Below are positions 43,612-44,841 of a stretch of 44,841 nt of DNA, piece after piece. Position 1 is the stretch's first letter; the number at the start of each line of letters is the position of its first letter. Source of the DNA: Alphaproteobacteria bacterium 46_93_T64 (GTDB lineage: Bacteria > Pseudomonadota > Alphaproteobacteria > Sneathiellales > Sneathiellaceae); contig MAAN01000033.1 of NCBI GenBank assembly GCA_002163135.1, forward strand, positions 1 to 44,841. Reading direction: 5' to 3'. The translations under genes were made by a program, and so were the position numbers. The notes beneath the pieces were generated by a model, which saw only the letters and a program-made list of their open reading frames with translations, was not told the DNA's origin and ran no database searches.

Positions 43612-44829
43612 TTAGAACGAAAGCGCCGTTCCAACGAAGAAGATTGTTGCATCTTCGCCTTCTGAACCTTCAAGGGCATCTTCACCTGTCAAATACTGAA
43701 CACCGCCGAAAGCTGTTACGCCAGGGCCGAGGATATATTGACCGCCGACGACAACCGCATCATATGTGCCATCGCTGGAACCATCCAATTCAACGCCGGC
43801 ATACTGTACGCCAACTTTCCAAGGACCTTGACCGTAAGTTACACCAACATTGTAGTCATGACGTTCCAGATCCGCTGTTCCAGCATCATTGTCTGTGTAC
43901 TTATACGCGGCACCAACAACAAAACCTTCAAAACCAAGGTTCAAACCAACTGAAAATTCGTCAGTGTCTTCGTTGACAGTTGTTACGCCAGCTGCGGTAG
44001 CCTCAGCAATACTAGCAACTGTACCAGTAGTTGTGCCAGCAAGTGTGCTGCTGAGAAGTGCTGTTGATCCAACGCTGAATGTTTCAGTAAGCGTACCACC
44101 ACCAGCATATGTTGTTGTACGGGTTGTTATAGCTGTAGCTGTAGTATCTGTTCTCGTGATTAAATCATAACCCGCAGACGCCTTAACAGAGACACCTGAC
44201 ATTTTTCCAGAGTAATTTACACCAAGAGAGTACGCTTCGTCTGCAGCACCTTCATCTTTAATCGGCGCGTAAGGAGACGCGCCTGAGCCAGTTTCTTCAT
44301 CCGCATCCGGAGTGTAGGAGGCACCGAACTGGAAACCGCTTATACGTGGTGTGAAGTACGTGATTTTATCAGCGTCACTTACTTCTGTTGCAGAAGTCGC
44401 TGGAGTTGTGAACCCGCCAGCTTCCGCATTTGGATCATTAAGTCCCCATGCTGGCACTGGTGATGGTGAGCCATAATGCATCAAGTAAGCTGCACTATTT
44501 TCGGAGCCTACATTTATCCGACCAAATGCACCTTCAACATACATGAACGTTTCGTCAACCTGATCGCTAGCTGCACGAGCTTCAAGTTGAATGTTCACAC
44601 CGAACTCAAGACCGTTGTCCAATGTAGTTGATCCAGTGAAATGAACTTCACCTTCATGACGAATGTCTGTCGGAAGTTGATCGGTGTCTGTATCGTAGTC
44701 AGCCACGACGAATGATGTTTGCAAGTAACCGCCCACATCTAGTTTGATTTTTTCAGCAGCAGAAACAGAGCCCGCTGTAAGTGCACTTGCAGCTACCAAA
44801 GCTGTTGTGCCCAAGATTACTTTTTTCAT
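43612..44829 (-). CDS. Gram-negative outer-membrane porin
   Basis: The 405-residue protein has a signal peptide (MKKVILGTTALVAASALTAG, then SVSA, cleavage before AEKIK), repeated amphipathic beta-strands such as LDVGGYLQTSFVVADYD and NGLEFGVNIQLEARAA, and a C-terminal aromatic residue (FFVGTALSF) as needed for BAM insertion. Between about residues 225 and 295 there is an unusually Thr/Ala/Gly/Ser-rich insertion, probably a surface loop. The ATG at 44829 has GGAG six bases upstream; an in-frame ATG at the window edge (44841) is less likely. The promoter lies outside the window. Substrate unknown. Confidence 0.93.
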   Translation of the reverse strand: MKKVILGTTALVAASALTAGSVSAAEKIKLDVGGYLQTSFVVADYDTDTDQLPTDIRHEGEVHFTGSTTLDNGLEFGVNIQLEARAASDQVDETFMYVEGAFGRINVGSENSAAYLMHYGSPSPVPAWGLNDPNAEAGGFTTPATSATEVSDADKITYFTPRISGFQFGASYTPDADEETGSGASPYAPIKDEGAADEAYSLGVNYSGKMSGVSVKASAGYDLITRTDTTATAITTRTTTYAGGGTLTETFSVGSTALLSSTLAGTTTGTVASIAEATAAGVTTVNEDTDEFSVGLNLGFEGFVVGAAYKYTDNDAGTADLERHDYNVGVTYGQGPWKVGVQYAGVELDGSSDGTYDAVVVGGQYILGPGVTAFGGVQYLTGEDALEGSEGEDATIFFVGTALSF

Positions 44830-44841
44830 TAAAATCTCCAT

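Overview
The window reads as a chromosomal segment from a moderate-GC, Gram-negative alphaproteobacterium. Supports are the linked run lysC-ptsP-RodZ-like-ispG-hisS-prfA-prmC-DUF4167-clpB, a CarD/FdxA/TerB neighbourhood, ComF-Grx-Nit-DUF1178, DUF2849-cysI-DUF934, an NDUFAF5-like methyltransferase, and a Gram-negative porin ending in Phe. A marine Sneathiella/Rhodospirillales-like organism is a plausible guess, but I cannot fix the genus from the sequence. I see no rRNA, tRNA, CRISPR array, insertion sequence or phage gene.

Layout. (1) 203-1609: a membrane-anchored M23 peptidase converges on a long minus-strand housekeeping block (1677-16083): clpB, DUF4167, prmC, prfA, hisS, ispG, a RodZ-like protein, ptsP, a nitronate-monooxygenase-like flavoprotein and lysC. 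(2) 16256-22742: mostly plus strand: ubiG, argJ, mutT, comF, grxC, nit and DUF1178, interrupted by two minus-strand methyltransferases. (3) 22802-28452: a parvulin-type foldase diverges from secA, followed by a TerB-like protein, fdxA and carD. (4) 28577-31677: a phosphatase-fold protein with most metal ligands lost, and a translationally linked pair (degenerate SNase-like protein plus M48 protease). (5) 31851-35211: assimilatory sulfate reduction (APS reductase, DUF2849, sulfite reductase hemoprotein, DUF934). (6) 35327-36527: a YHS-domain protein and a rhomboid protease. (7) 36565-43541: a catabolic accessory region with a CaiB/BaiF CoA-transferase, badI and badH, a divergent BadR-like MarR gene, a second MarR gene, and a two-gene unit made of an HMG-CoA-synthase-fold protein fused to a DUF35 Zn-ribbon/OB domain plus an SCP2-type thiolase. 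(8) 43612-44829: a porin.

The most interesting parts are in region 7 and at 28577. BadH and BadI together would oxidise 2-hydroxycyclohexanecarboxyl-CoA and hydrolytically open the 2-keto ring to pimeloyl-CoA, without the usual upstream genes next to them. Their promoter overlaps that of the marR gene in a dense set of dyads. The HMGCS-fold/DUF35 fusion seems to lack all three catalytic residues of HMG-CoA synthase, while its thiolase partner keeps its own; this resembles the architecture of archaeal thiolase/DUF35/HMGCS and PhlACB complexes in a new gene arrangement. The protein at 28577-29389 looks like a PPP-family pseudophosphatase.

All homology statements come from recognising motifs by eye, without database searches. 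Promoter and operator calls are pattern-based and tentative.
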